Below, piece after piece: positions 1-6,133 of a stretch of DNA of 37,134 bases. The stretch lies in the IMG/VR virus record IMGVR_UViG_3300026518_000674, positions 1 to 37,134 of that record, one strand, 5' to 3'. A model generated the notes under the pieces. That model saw nothing but the letters and a program-made list of their open reading frames with translations. It made no database searches and was not told the origin of the DNA. A program made the position numbers and the translations under genes. Within the stretch, counting starts at the first letter, position 1; each line of letters opens with the position of its first letter. The stretch is from a virus.

Positions 1-186
1 GTGGGTCTGGCGGAGGTCAAAGCCGCATTCAGAAATGACCGTGTGCGTCGGTGCTGTCGCCTGACCATCGAGATCGCTGTGCTTATCCTTCTCTATGTCT
101 TTCTCGCATACAAAGTGTACTACGTCGCAAAGCTGTTTGGGTTTTTTTCTGCCTCCTCCTCCCTCGCCGGTGTCCCATGGGGATAG
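1..186 (+). CDS. Small putative membrane protein, GTG start at window edge
   Basis: A 61-codon frame opens with GTG at the first base and stops just inside the integrase gene. The predicted peptide has a basic N-terminus (about residues 1-21) followed by a hydrophobic stretch (about 22-40) that could span a membrane, then a short polar tail. It ends 10 bases after the integrase ATG, so the two would overlap by a few codons. I do not recognise a family. The true start could lie upstream of the window, and the frame could be chance coding in the region between attL and the integrase, so confidence is low. Confidence 0.3.
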   Translation: MGLAEVKAAFRNDRVRRCCRLTIEIAVLILLYVFLAYKVYYVAKLFGFFSASSSLAGVPWG

Positions 187-1499
187 TCCTAAACCGTGGA
201 CGGTATTACTGGGTAAAACGCATCCCAAAGCGCTATCGGGGCCTTGTGGTGGGGGCCACAGGCCAGCCCGTGACCCAGGTGCGGCAAGCCCTCCATACGG
301 ACAGTAAGGTGGAGGCCTTGGCCAAGGCAGCCCAGGTAGAGGCGGCACGTCTTGCCGAGTGGGAAGCCATACGCCTTGGCGATAGTGAAAGCGCCCGCAA
401 GAACTATCTCATCGCTAAGAAACTGGCAGAGGCGAGAGGGCTTTCCTACAAGCCGATAGACGATCTTGCGGCCGGGGACATTGTGGATCTGGTGAACCGG
501 GTTTTGTCCCTGGCGACTGGGCAAAGTCTGAGGGAGCCAGCGCCGGTTACCCAGGCGGTTCTGGGCGTGGCGCCAGAGGCTTTGCCGACCCTCAGCGAGG
601 TCTTGGAAGAGTATTACAGCCTGACCCGAACGCGGCACCTGCAAAAGTCCGAGGCGCAAAAGCACCGCTGGAAGCTGCCCCGTGAACGCGCTGTGAGAAA
701 CTTCCTGGAGGTGACCGGCCGAAAGGACGCCAAGGGGGACCTGATCCCGGTCCCGGTTGACCAAATCACCCGCGCCGATGCGCTCAAGTTTCGCAAATGG
801 TGGTCTGCGCGTGTCGAGGGCGGAATGAAGATCGAAAGCGCCAACAAGGATTTTGGCCACCTTGCAGAGATATTCGGCACCTGGGCCGAACTGACCGAAA
901 CGGAAATCTCCAACCCCTTTGTCAAACTGCGGCTGGAGGGCAGGGACGAACGCGGCGTTCCACCGTTTACCCGCAACTGGATCGCAACCAAGATCCTGGC
1001 CCCGGACGCCTTGTCTGGGCTGAATGAAGAGGCGCGGGATGTGTTTCTGATGATGATCAACACGGGGCTGCGGCCAAGTGAAATCACAGATGCGCCGCTG
1101 GAGGATTTCGAGACGAGTAGCAATATCCCCTTCTTCAGAGTCGCGGCACATGGTCGGGAGTTGAAGGTGGCGCACACCAAGCGGGAAATCCCCCTGCTTG
1201 GTGTCTCGCTCGAGGCCGCGCGCCGGATTGTCAGTCGGGGTGGGATTTCTCGCTATCGGCACAAGGCGGGCGGTTGGTCCGCCTCAGTGAACAAATACCT
1301 GTCCAACAATAACCTGAAGGAGTCCCCGCTGCATGTGGCCTATTCGCTGCGCCACTACGTGGAGAACGCCCTACTGGCGGCTGACGTGGATGACAGGGTG
1401 AGGGCCGACATTCTGGGGCACAAGTACAACCGCCCACGCTATGGGGATGGCGGCGCGCTGGAGGGGCGGCGAATGGCGTTGGAGCGGATAGCTCTTTGA
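177..1499 (+). CDS. int: Phage tyrosine-recombinase integrase (DUF6538-type N-terminus)
   Basis: Site-specific recombinase expected to integrate and, with an excisionase, excise the prophage. The 440-residue protein starts with a compact domain typical of DUF6538 (RGRYYWVKRIPKRYRGLV near residues 7-24). A core-binding region covers about 139-250 and the catalytic domain about 270-440. Visible catalytic residues are Arg299 (TGLRPSEI), a candidate Lys335, Arg392 (YSLRHY), His415 (LGHK) and the nucleophile Tyr422 (RPRYGDG). I chose ATG177 because the frame upstream to base 51 encodes unrelated low-quality sequence and the family usually begins right at this segment. The 3' end overlaps a convergent leftward gene by 61 bases. 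Its position at the far left, reading inward, fits a phage int next to attL, although no att core was found. Confidence 0.93.
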   Translation: MGIVLNRGRYYWVKRIPKRYRGLVVGATGQPVTQVRQALHTDSKVEALAKAAQVEAARLAEWEAIRLGDSESARKNYLIAKKLAEARGLSYKPIDDLAAGDIVDLVNRVLSLATGQSLREPAPVTQAVLGVAPEALPTLSEVLEEYYSLTRTRHLQKSEAQKHRWKLPRERAVRNFLEVTGRKDAKGDLIPVPVDQITRADALKFRKWWSARVEGGMKIESANKDFGHLAEIFGTWAELTETEISNPFVKLRLEGRDERGVPPFTRNWIATKILAPDALSGLNEEARDVFLMMINTGLRPSEITDAPLEDFETSSNIPFFRVAAHGRELKVAHTKREIPLLGVSLEAARRIVSRGGISRYRHKAGGWSASVNKYLSNNNLKESPLHVAYSLRHYVENALLAADVDDRVRADILGHKYNRPRYGDGGALEGRRMALERIAL

Positions 1500-1684
1500 T
1501 CCTCGCCTGCGGTTTCATCGGCAACTAAGGCCAGCGCGCGTTTCAAAGCCGCGTTGCGCTCCTCCTGCAATGCCACCTCCTGTTCCAGCCGCACAAACAC
1601 CGGCAAGAAGGCCTCTCCATCCCGTGCAACGATTTGGGCGGCAATGAGCAGCGCTCTGCGTATGCGTTCGGGGTCATTCTGCAT
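1439..1684 (-). CDS. Small coiled-coil protein of unknown function
   Basis: An 81-residue leftward protein, highly charged and alanine-rich. The stretch QEVALQEERNAALKRALALV around residues 35-54 looks like a short coiled coil. Its ATG lies inside the last codons of the upstream leftward HTH gene (overlap 1674-1684), so the two are probably translated together as a two-gene operon. The 3' end runs 61 bases into the opposite strand of the integrase gene. Location and orientation suggest a regulator or excision accessory factor, but no family is recognised. The overlap and codon pattern support a real gene; the function is open. Confidence 0.55.
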   Translation of the reverse strand: MQNDPERIRRALLIAAQIVARDGEAFLPVFVRLEQEVALQEERNAALKRALALVADETAGEDQRAIRSNAIRRPSSAPPSP

Positions 1685-1880
1685 GGTAGGTCACCCGCAG
1701 GCCCAAGAGGTTCAGCTTTCGTGTGAAGGTTTGGTAGGCCATCCCGGCAATGCGGGCCGCTTCAGCTTTGTTGCCCTCTGCCTTGTTCAGTGCCCAGCAA
1801 AAATATCGGCGCTCGACGTCCAGCAAAACCTGGCTTAGTGGTCTTCCTTCAAAGTCGCCTATGTCGTTCACATCCGTCAT
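1674..1880 (-). CDS. Small Fis-type helix-turn-helix DNA-binding protein
   Basis: A 68-residue protein whose C-terminal half (about residues 33-60) is a Fis-family HTH of the type found at the end of bacterial enhancer-binding proteins: AEGNKAEAARIAGMAYQTFT followed by RKLNLLGL. There is no ATPase or receiver domain, so it is a stand-alone DNA-binding module. On the leftward strand GAGG sits 5 bases before the ATG. It is transcribed divergently from the XRE gene across a control region with tandem repeats, the layout of a phage genetic switch. A role as Cro-like regulator or excisionase is inference. Confidence 0.65.
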   Translation of the reverse strand: MTDVNDIGDFEGRPLSQVLLDVERRYFCWALNKAEGNKAEAARIAGMAYQTFTRKLNLLGLRVTYHAE

Positions 1881-1923
1881 GGAGGCCTCGCTGTCGGACC
1901 ACTCGTGGGAAGTACCGCAGGGG

Positions 1924-1969
1924 TTGTGTAGTCACAAAATAACGTGATAATCACAAAATACAATGATAA
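1924..1969. promoter_or_regulatory. Divergent control region with tandem 19-bp operator-like repeats and promoter
   Basis: Two adjacent 19-bp copies, TCACAAAATAACGTGATAA (1932-1950) and TCACAAAATACAATGATAA (1951-1969), differ at three central positions. The junction forms the dyad GTGAT-A-ATCAC, and TTGTG-TAGT-CACAA (1924-1937) forms another. A rightward promoter can be drawn with -35 TTGTGT (1924-1929), a 16-base spacer and -10 GATAAT (1946-1951), lying inside the repeats. Between a leftward HTH gene and a rightward XRE gene, this is the expected place for repressor operators. The repeats and dyads are seen directly; promoter and operator roles are inferred. Confidence 0.6.
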
Positions 1970-2043
1970 ATCTCCCCTTTTTGGTAGCTTTTCACGCCTC
2001 GCAAAACCACTTATGGTGAAGTTGCACAGGGTTAGCAGGGGGC

Positions 2044-2418
2044 GTGGCTTTGACAGATGCGAGCGAAGACACCGAACTTTGGGAGCGCCGCAGGCGAAAC
2101 CTGAATGCTCTGATCCACTACAGGGGAATGAAGCCCTCACCTTTGGCGCGCAAAGCGGGGTTAGGGGTCAATACGGTGAATTCTTTCCTCTCAGGGGCCG
2201 CCAAGCCAAAGTTTGAGACGCTGGAAAAGATCTGCAAGGTTCTTGGACTGAACAATGTGTCCATGCTTGATGCTGAAAACCCAATGTCAGCTATTCGGAA
2301 CGATCTTTATGGGATGGTTCAGCGCATGGGGGAGGAACAGGCGAAAGAGGCTCTTGAGTTTCTTCAAGCGAAGTATCCTGACCTGAACGCCGCGCTGCGA
2401 GAAACTGAAACAGATTGA
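2044..2418 (+). CDS. XRE-family HTH transcriptional regulator, probable lysogeny repressor
   Basis: A 124-residue protein with an N-terminal XRE (Cro/C1-type) HTH at about residues 12-75: LARKAGLGVNTVNSFLSGAA contains helices 2-3 and PKFETLEKICKVLGL closes the domain. The remaining 50 residues are helical and charged. There is no S24/LexA-type peptidase domain, so RecA-stimulated self-cleavage is not expected. GTG2044 is the first start; TTG2050 is better spaced from AGGGGG and is possible. It lies just downstream of the repeat-containing control region and upstream of luxR and luxI, probably in one transcription unit, and could bind the repeats to repress its own and the divergent transcript. 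The repressor role is inferred from position. Confidence 0.8.
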   Translation: MALTDASEDTELWERRRRNLNALIHYRGMKPSPLARKAGLGVNTVNSFLSGAAKPKFETLEKICKVLGLNNVSMLDAENPMSAIRNDLYGMVQRMGEEQAKEALEFLQAKYPDLNAALRETETD

Positions 2419-2545
2419 GCGCTGCTGCGTTCGAAAGTTTCGGCAGAGCCTTCAACAGCGCTTCACGATACATAACCCAACCTCAGCTCAACAGAGTTTC
2501 AAGAGTACACTTTTTGGTTGTTTTGTCACTGTGTTTTGTTAAAAT

Positions 2546-2559
2546 CACCTCAAACGGTG
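2546..2559. promoter_or_regulatory. Dyad CACC-N6-GGTG just upstream of the LuxR gene
   Basis: A perfect 4-bp inverted repeat (CACC at 2546-2549, GGTG at 2556-2559) around TCAAAC, with partly symmetric AA/TT flanks, lies 21 bases before the luxR ATG. It is shorter than a classical 20-bp lux box and does not match its consensus well. It is a candidate autoregulatory site for LuxR or a neighbouring regulator; chance occurrence cannot be excluded. Confidence 0.25.
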
Positions 2560-2580
2560 TTTCTGGGTGCGGTGTTAGAG

Positions 2581-3195
2581 ATGGAGCTACTGGCTGCGAG
2601 CGACTTTTGTGATCTGGCAGAGCTATCAAGTCAGTTCTGTTCCATTGGCTTTGGTAATTTTGCCCACGGGCAAATAGGTTACTTCTCCAGCTACCCGGAT
2701 GATTTTCAGAAGATGTATTTTGAAAACAACTGGTTGTCTCTTGACCCGGTGGTCCAGAAGTGCGCGCCGCGCGCAATGACCTTTGAATGGGACGGGCACG
2801 ACCCACGGGCTAATCCGGTCATGTCAACGGCTCGAGATTTTGGGCTGCACAATGGTATCTCGTTCTCAAGCCAGATTGCTGGCAGTGGCTTGATTGTGAG
2901 CTATGCCGGTCCGAGCAAGCTTTCAGAAACGGCAGGGGCTGAAGCGGTCCGTTTGCTGCGCAGATCGCACCTTCATCGCCTGACCCTAAACGCGATGAGG
3001 CTGAGCCAAGAACAGTGCGAACTGGTAGCCCTCTTTGCCAATGGAATGCGCGCTAGCCATGTGGCGCACTATTATGAAGTAAGCGAGGACGCCATAAAGC
3101 TGCGCAAGCGGCGTATTGAAGCCATTCTTGGCGTCAATAATTTCCTGGCAGCGGTGCATGTGTGCGCTGTGGCTGGTGTGACGGTTGATTTCTAG
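2581..3195 (+). CDS. LuxR-family transcriptional regulator with autoinducer-binding domain
   Basis: A 204-residue protein with LuxR-type two-domain layout. Residues 1-125 match an acyl-homoserine-lactone-binding domain: GYFSSYPDDFQKMYFENNWL followed by SLDPVV carries the conserved Tyr46 and the Asp55-Pro56 pair. The usual Trp of the YPxxW motif is Phe42. Residues 141-195 form a LuxR HTH (LSQEQCELVALFANGMRASH..., ending ILGVNNFLAAV), somewhat diverged in the GKT/recognition-helix region. I chose ATG2581 over an upstream start at 2518 because the preceding 21 codons do not resemble the family. It ends 53 bases before the luxI start, so the receptor is paired with its synthase. Base composition is visibly lower in G+C than the structural genes. 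Confidence 0.85.
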   Translation: MELLAASDFCDLAELSSQFCSIGFGNFAHGQIGYFSSYPDDFQKMYFENNWLSLDPVVQKCAPRAMTFEWDGHDPRANPVMSTARDFGLHNGISFSSQIAGSGLIVSYAGPSKLSETAGAEAVRLLRRSHLHRLTLNAMRLSQEQCELVALFANGMRASHVAHYYEVSEDAIKLRKRRIEAILGVNNFLAAVHVCAVAGVTVDF

Positions 3196-3238
3196 TTTGT
3201 TATCCTATCGCCTTCAGGTTGAGCTTTTCGGCCAACTT

Positions 3239-3245
3239 GGAGGGA
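3239..3245 (+). promoter_or_regulatory. Strong ribosome-binding site fixing the LuxI start
   Basis: GGAGGGA lies 3 bases before ATG3249, close but usable spacing. An in-frame TTG at 3219 lacks such a site, and starting at 3249 puts the catalytic residues at the same numbers as in characterised LuxI proteins. Confidence 0.7.
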
Positions 3246-3248
3246 CAA

Positions 3249-3857
3249 ATGGAAACCATCGTTTGCGACTGGAGCAGCATTCATAGGCACGGCTCTCTCT
3301 GGTATGATCACCTAAAGCTGAGGAAGGCCGCCTTTGTTGACAAACAAGGATGGGATGTTCCCCACACTGCTGAGGCTGAATGGGACCAATACGACACCCC
3401 GCTAACTCAGTATGTCATCACTCATGACGCCGGGCGCGTCTTGTCCGCGTCTCGCGTGTTCCCATGCAGCTATTCAGGCCCGAACTTCAGCTACATGATT
3501 CGGGATGCGACTTTGGGACGCCTGCCCAATATCCCCCAACACATAATCCCCGTTGCTTGCACCTCTACCAAGTCTTTTGAGGCAACCCGCTTCACCGTGG
3601 ACCTGACCTTGGCAAGGCGGCTTCGAACCGATGCCCTGAAGGAGAATGCGATCCGCCTTATGGAGCATTGCGCGGGGAAGGGGGCAAATCATGTGTTCGC
3701 CTTGATGCCCCCTGGTTTTGTGGCCTGGCTGCGCAGAGCTGGCCTGGACGCCCGTGCAGCCGGACCAGTCGTAACCAACTCTCAAGGGGAAGCATTCTGT
3801 GTGATCGAATGTAGGCGCCCGTTCTTCAAGGGGGCAGACCTCGCCTTGAGCGCTTAA
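3249..3857 (+). CDS. LuxI-family acyl-homoserine-lactone synthase
   Basis: Predicted cytoplasmic enzyme making an acyl-homoserine lactone from S-adenosylmethionine and an acyl-ACP (or acyl-CoA) donor. The 202-residue length is normal for the family. The invariant N-terminal set is present at canonical numbering: Arg25, Phe29, Trp35, Glu44, Asp46, Asp49 (RKAAFVDKQGW...EWDQYD). Further on are Arg69 (SASRVFP) and the Glu111-Arg114 pair (FEATRFTVD). The C-terminal part is GNAT-like. It is the last gene of the XRE-LuxR-LuxI set and is followed 27 bases later by a strong terminator. It looks intact. Acyl-chain specificity cannot be read from sequence alone. A LuxI gene inside a phage lysogeny module is unusual. 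Confidence 0.93.
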   Translation: METIVCDWSSIHRHGSLWYDHLKLRKAAFVDKQGWDVPHTAEAEWDQYDTPLTQYVITHDAGRVLSASRVFPCSYSGPNFSYMIRDATLGRLPNIPQHIIPVACTSTKSFEATRFTVDLTLARRLRTDALKENAIRLMEHCAGKGANHVFALMPPGFVAWLRRAGLDARAAGPVVTNSQGEAFCVIECRRPFFKGADLALSA

Positions 3858-3884
3858 TCAAGCACTACTCACACACGTTTCGAG

Positions 3885-3909
3885 GGGCGGACAGGTGTCC
3901 GCCCTTTTT
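3885..3909 (+). terminator. Rho-independent terminator after the LuxI gene
   Basis: A perfect 9-bp stem GGGCGGACA (3885-3893) / TGTCCGCCC (3896-3904) with a two-base centre (in practice an 8-bp stem with loop AGGT), followed directly by TTTTT. It separates the regulatory transcript from the early operon. Confidence 0.88.
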
Positions 3910-3925
3910 GTATGCGTGAACAGAA

Positions 3926-3961
3926 GTGAGAAAAAATCCCAAATGTGAGAATGAAGCTCAC
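3926..3961. promoter_or_regulatory. Operator-like GTGAGAA repeats before the early operon
   Basis: GTGAGAA occurs at 3926-3932 and 3945-3951, exactly 19 bases apart, the same period as the tandem repeats at 1932-1969. The second copy forms the dyad GTGAG-N7-CTCAC (3945-3961). The shared GTGA/TCAC core suggests one repressor could bind both regions. A weak promoter (CTGACA 3975-3980, 17-base spacer, TAAATG 3998-4003) lies just downstream. Repeats are observed; function is inferred. Confidence 0.4.
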
Positions 3962-4087
3962 CAAGGGCATGATGCTGACAGGATTTCTATCACTTTGTAA
4001 ATGTTGGGAAAAAATATCTCTTTTGACGATCACGCCCAATCGGCAGCCTCCGCATAAAGGTTCCACCCTGAACCTTTGGAGGCATAC

Positions 4088-4534
4088 ATGAAAACGCCTG
4101 ACGAAGACCCTGCCTACCGGCGCGATCCGATCCGAAATCACCCGGCGTGGAGCCTGTCCATTCGGACGCTGCCGGGTACTGAAGCCATCCTGCAAACCGT
4201 GATTGCCGAATGTGGCCTGACCTTTTGGGGACAAGGCGCGTCGATGATCTTTGACCACTTCGCGGATCATCCAGCCGAGGCCGACCTTGGGGCCCTGAAA
4301 GATTGCCCGCCAGAATTGACAGAGCGGTCACTACTGCGCGGCAAGAACGCGTGCCTCGCTTCTCGGGCTTTGCTCACGCCTCTGTCCCGAAAGGCGCGCC
4401 GCTGGCTGAGGGCCGTAGCCAAGAACAATTCCCTTCCTGTTGACCGGGCGGCCTCGCTTGTCCTCTACCGCAACGCCCAACAGGGCGCCGATGCGGTCCT
4501 TGACCAGTGGAAAGGGGGACAGCATGACCGTTGA
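4088..4534 (+). CDS. Early-operon protein of unknown function
   Basis: A 148-residue protein opening the early/replication operon. ATG4088 is preceded by GGAGG (4078-4082) at good spacing, whereas the in-frame TTG at 4076 overlaps that site. The sequence is soluble-looking and basic in its last third (SRKARRWLRAVAKNN). No motif allows a family assignment. It overlaps the next gene by 11 bases, so translational coupling is likely. Position directly after a regulated promoter region suggests a phage early protein, perhaps regulatory or replication-accessory. Confidence 0.7.
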   Translation: MKTPDEDPAYRRDPIRNHPAWSLSIRTLPGTEAILQTVIAECGLTFWGQGASMIFDHFADHPAEADLGALKDCPPELTERSLLRGKNACLASRALLTPLSRKARRWLRAVAKNNSLPVDRAASLVLYRNAQQGADAVLDQWKGGQHDR

Positions 4535-4829
4535 TCTTTCGACCCTGAAGAACCCCCGCCTTCTGGACTTCCTGCAAGCCGTCGCGGCGGCGCAGCATAG
4601 CCCGCAAACCCCGCTGCGCGCTCTGACCGGATTTGACTCCCTGGAAACCAATATCGCCGTGGCCACGGCCATGCGTCTTGGAATGCTCAAGAGCGCAGGG
4701 GGCGGCCATCTGGCTTTGACGGAAACCGGGCTGGAGTGGGCTTTGGCTCAACTGCTGCCCGGCCGTGCCATTTACATCCTCAAGGGACGGATGGCGGCGG
4801 AAACCTCCAATCAAGAGGTGGCGCAATGA
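4524..4829 (+). CDS. Small early-operon protein, possible winged-helix
   Basis: A 101-residue protein. The stretch from about residue 37 to 75 (GFDSLETNIAVATAMRLGML, then GGHLALTETGLEWALAQLL) has the rhythm of a winged helix: helix, helix, glycine turn with short strands, then the LTETGLEWA helix seen at the end of many MarR/PadR-like domains. I treat that as suggestive only. ATG4524 has AAAGGGGGAC just before it, and the start overlaps the preceding gene. The stop shares ATGA with the next start, so these genes form one coupled operon. Confidence 0.65.
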   Translation: MTVDLSTLKNPRLLDFLQAVAAAQHSPQTPLRALTGFDSLETNIAVATAMRLGMLKSAGGGHLALTETGLEWALAQLLPGRAIYILKGRMAAETSNQEVAQ

Positions 4830-5188
4830 AGTATCTTGAACCTGAAATCTCTCCCCTCCTGTTGGAACTCCTCGAACAGGGCGCTGCCAAAAGCCGCAGG
4901 CGACTGCCGGGGTATATGCAGCCGTCTGTGCGCCACCATTTCAGCCCCACCAATGTGGAGACGGCCGAGGCCTTTGCCGACGCCTGCGCGGTTAACCCCA
5001 CGGAGTCCCCGATCTTTCTTGAAGCCCTGGCAATCCTGCCCGCAGGTCTCTTTTCGGCCTTGGTGCTGGCCTGCGGCGCGCGAATGCGGTTCGAGGAAAT
5101 CGAGAAGTTCCTGGACTGGCCCGCGCGCTCCGCAAAGCTGGCGTTGCATATGGCACTAACAGAAATCCAGCGCCGGGGGGTGATCTGA
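4826..5188 (+). CDS. Early-operon protein of unknown function
   Basis: A 120-residue protein whose ATG overlaps the previous stop (ATGA at 4826-4829), with GAGG upstream of the start. It is largely helical by composition. The C-terminal segment (MRFEEIEKFLDWPARSAKLA, then LHMALTEIQRRGVI) could be an HTH-like helical bundle, but I cannot assign a family. It belongs to the cluster of small conserved-looking genes that precede phage primases. A 13-codon frame starts at its stop (5188-5229) and may only couple translation to the next gene. Confidence 0.65.
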   Translation: MKYLEPEISPLLLELLEQGAAKSRRRLPGYMQPSVRHHFSPTNVETAEAFADACAVNPTESPIFLEALAILPAGLFSALVLACGARMRFEEIEKFLDWPARSAKLALHMALTEIQRRGVI

Positions 5189-5228
5189 TGCAGCCTCCAG
5201 ACCCCGCGCCGGATGCGCTGTTCAAGTG

Positions 5229-5483
5229 ATGCCGGGACCCTGCAAGTGCTGCGGCGATAGCTGCGCGCCTTTTGGCTATCGCCGCCGGGGATGGATGGCG
5301 GATCTGCCCCCGGACAAACGCACCATGATCTTTGTTTGCGGCGCCCCGGCCTGCCTCGCGCTGGCAGAGGACTGGAAGCGAAAGGCGGACGCCGAACTGG
5401 CGTTCCCCGGCGGCCCAAAAGAACCGAAATCACCAACCCGCAGACCGGCCAAACCCAGCCCGGCGCAAGGGTCTTTGTTCTGA
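5229..5483 (+). CDS. Small cysteine-rich, possibly zinc-binding protein
   Basis: An 84-residue protein with a CKCCGDSC cluster near the N-terminus and a second pair in FVCGAPAC around residues 36-42, a spacing that could bind zinc. The C-terminus is proline/lysine-rich and looks disordered. ATG5229 is preceded by an in-frame GTG at 5226; either may be used. It sits between small unknown early genes and the HD hydrolase, all on the same strand. No function is recognised. Confidence 0.6.
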   Translation: MPGPCKCCGDSCAPFGYRRRGWMADLPPDKRTMIFVCGAPACLALAEDWKRKADAELAFPGGPKEPKSPTRRPAKPSPAQGSLF

Positions 5484-5518
5484 ACCCCACTCAAACGCCT
5501 GAATAGATGGAGGCAAAA

Positions 5519-6133
5519 ATGGACCCTCGTTTCAACGGCATCGTCTGGACCGGCTCGCACCTTCTGGACGTGCGCGATCCGAATCCTGACCTGATCAAGA
5601 CGCGGGATATTGCGCGCGGTCTGTCGCGAAAGAACCGTTTCGGCGGTCACACGCGCGACGATCTGCCAGCCTATCCCATCACCTGGCATTCCCTGTTTTG
5701 CGAGGCGGTGGCCGATCAAATGGGGCTGCCCCTCTGGGTGCGGTTTCAGGCCCTATTGCACGATGCCCCGGAATACATCCTGTCCGACATTATCACCCCC
5801 GTGAAAGCCTTGCTGGCGGGGTATCACCCGCTTGAATCCGGGCTGTGGCGGGCGATTGCGCAGCGCTTCCAGCTCCCGGCCGAGTTCCACCCGGCCATCC
5901 ATGAGATCGACGCTCTGGCACTTGAGGCCGAACGCTTCTTTCTGGTCACGCCAAATGCCTGGCACCCCAAACCGGAAATCCCGGCAGAATGGGCGGTGAT
6001 GGCGCAAAGGTGGTTTGAATTCGCCCTGTCGCGCCAAGGCTCAAAGCCGCAGTTTTCCGCCGGTCTTTTTGTGTCCCGCGTCCGCGCTTTGGAGGAGGCC
6101 ATGGCCGATGGGGGGAACGATGCAGAAATCTGA
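5519..6133 (+). CDS. HD-domain nucleotidohydrolase (YfbR/DatZ-like)
   Basis: A 204-residue metal-dependent phosphohydrolase of the HD superfamily. The motif set is His57 (ITWHSL), His81-Asp82, Glu85 and Asp90 (LLHDAPEYILSDIITPVK), with a later Asp131 (IHEIDALALEAE). This matches the H...HDxxExxxxD...D pattern and TPVK context of 5'-deoxynucleotidase YfbR. The dATP triphosphohydrolase DatZ of Z-genome phages is an HD relative. ATG5519 is chosen because GGAGG sits 5 bases upstream; ATG5507 overlaps that site. It overlaps the primase gene by 14 bases. The likely role is trimming dNMP/dNTP pools during replication; the substrate is not determined. Confidence 0.78.
   Translation: MDPRFNGIVWTGSHLLDVRDPNPDLIKTRDIARGLSRKNRFGGHTRDDLPAYPITWHSLFCEAVADQMGLPLWVRFQALLHDAPEYILSDIITPVKALLAGYHPLESGLWRAIAQRFQLPAEFHPAIHEIDALALEAERFFLVTPNAWHPKPEIPAEWAVMAQRWFEFALSRQGSKPQFSAGLFVSRVRALEEAMADGGNDAEI

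Noticed and set aside
1-176. attL with a tRNA-derived core at the left edge
   Set aside because: I found no tRNA-like sequence and no direct repeat shared with 36244-37134 by eye; the attachment site may lie outside the window.
3219-3248. TTG start giving a longer LuxI protein
   Set aside because: ATG3249 has GGAGGGA just upstream and gives canonical catalytic residue numbering; the ten extra codons include the ribosome-binding site.
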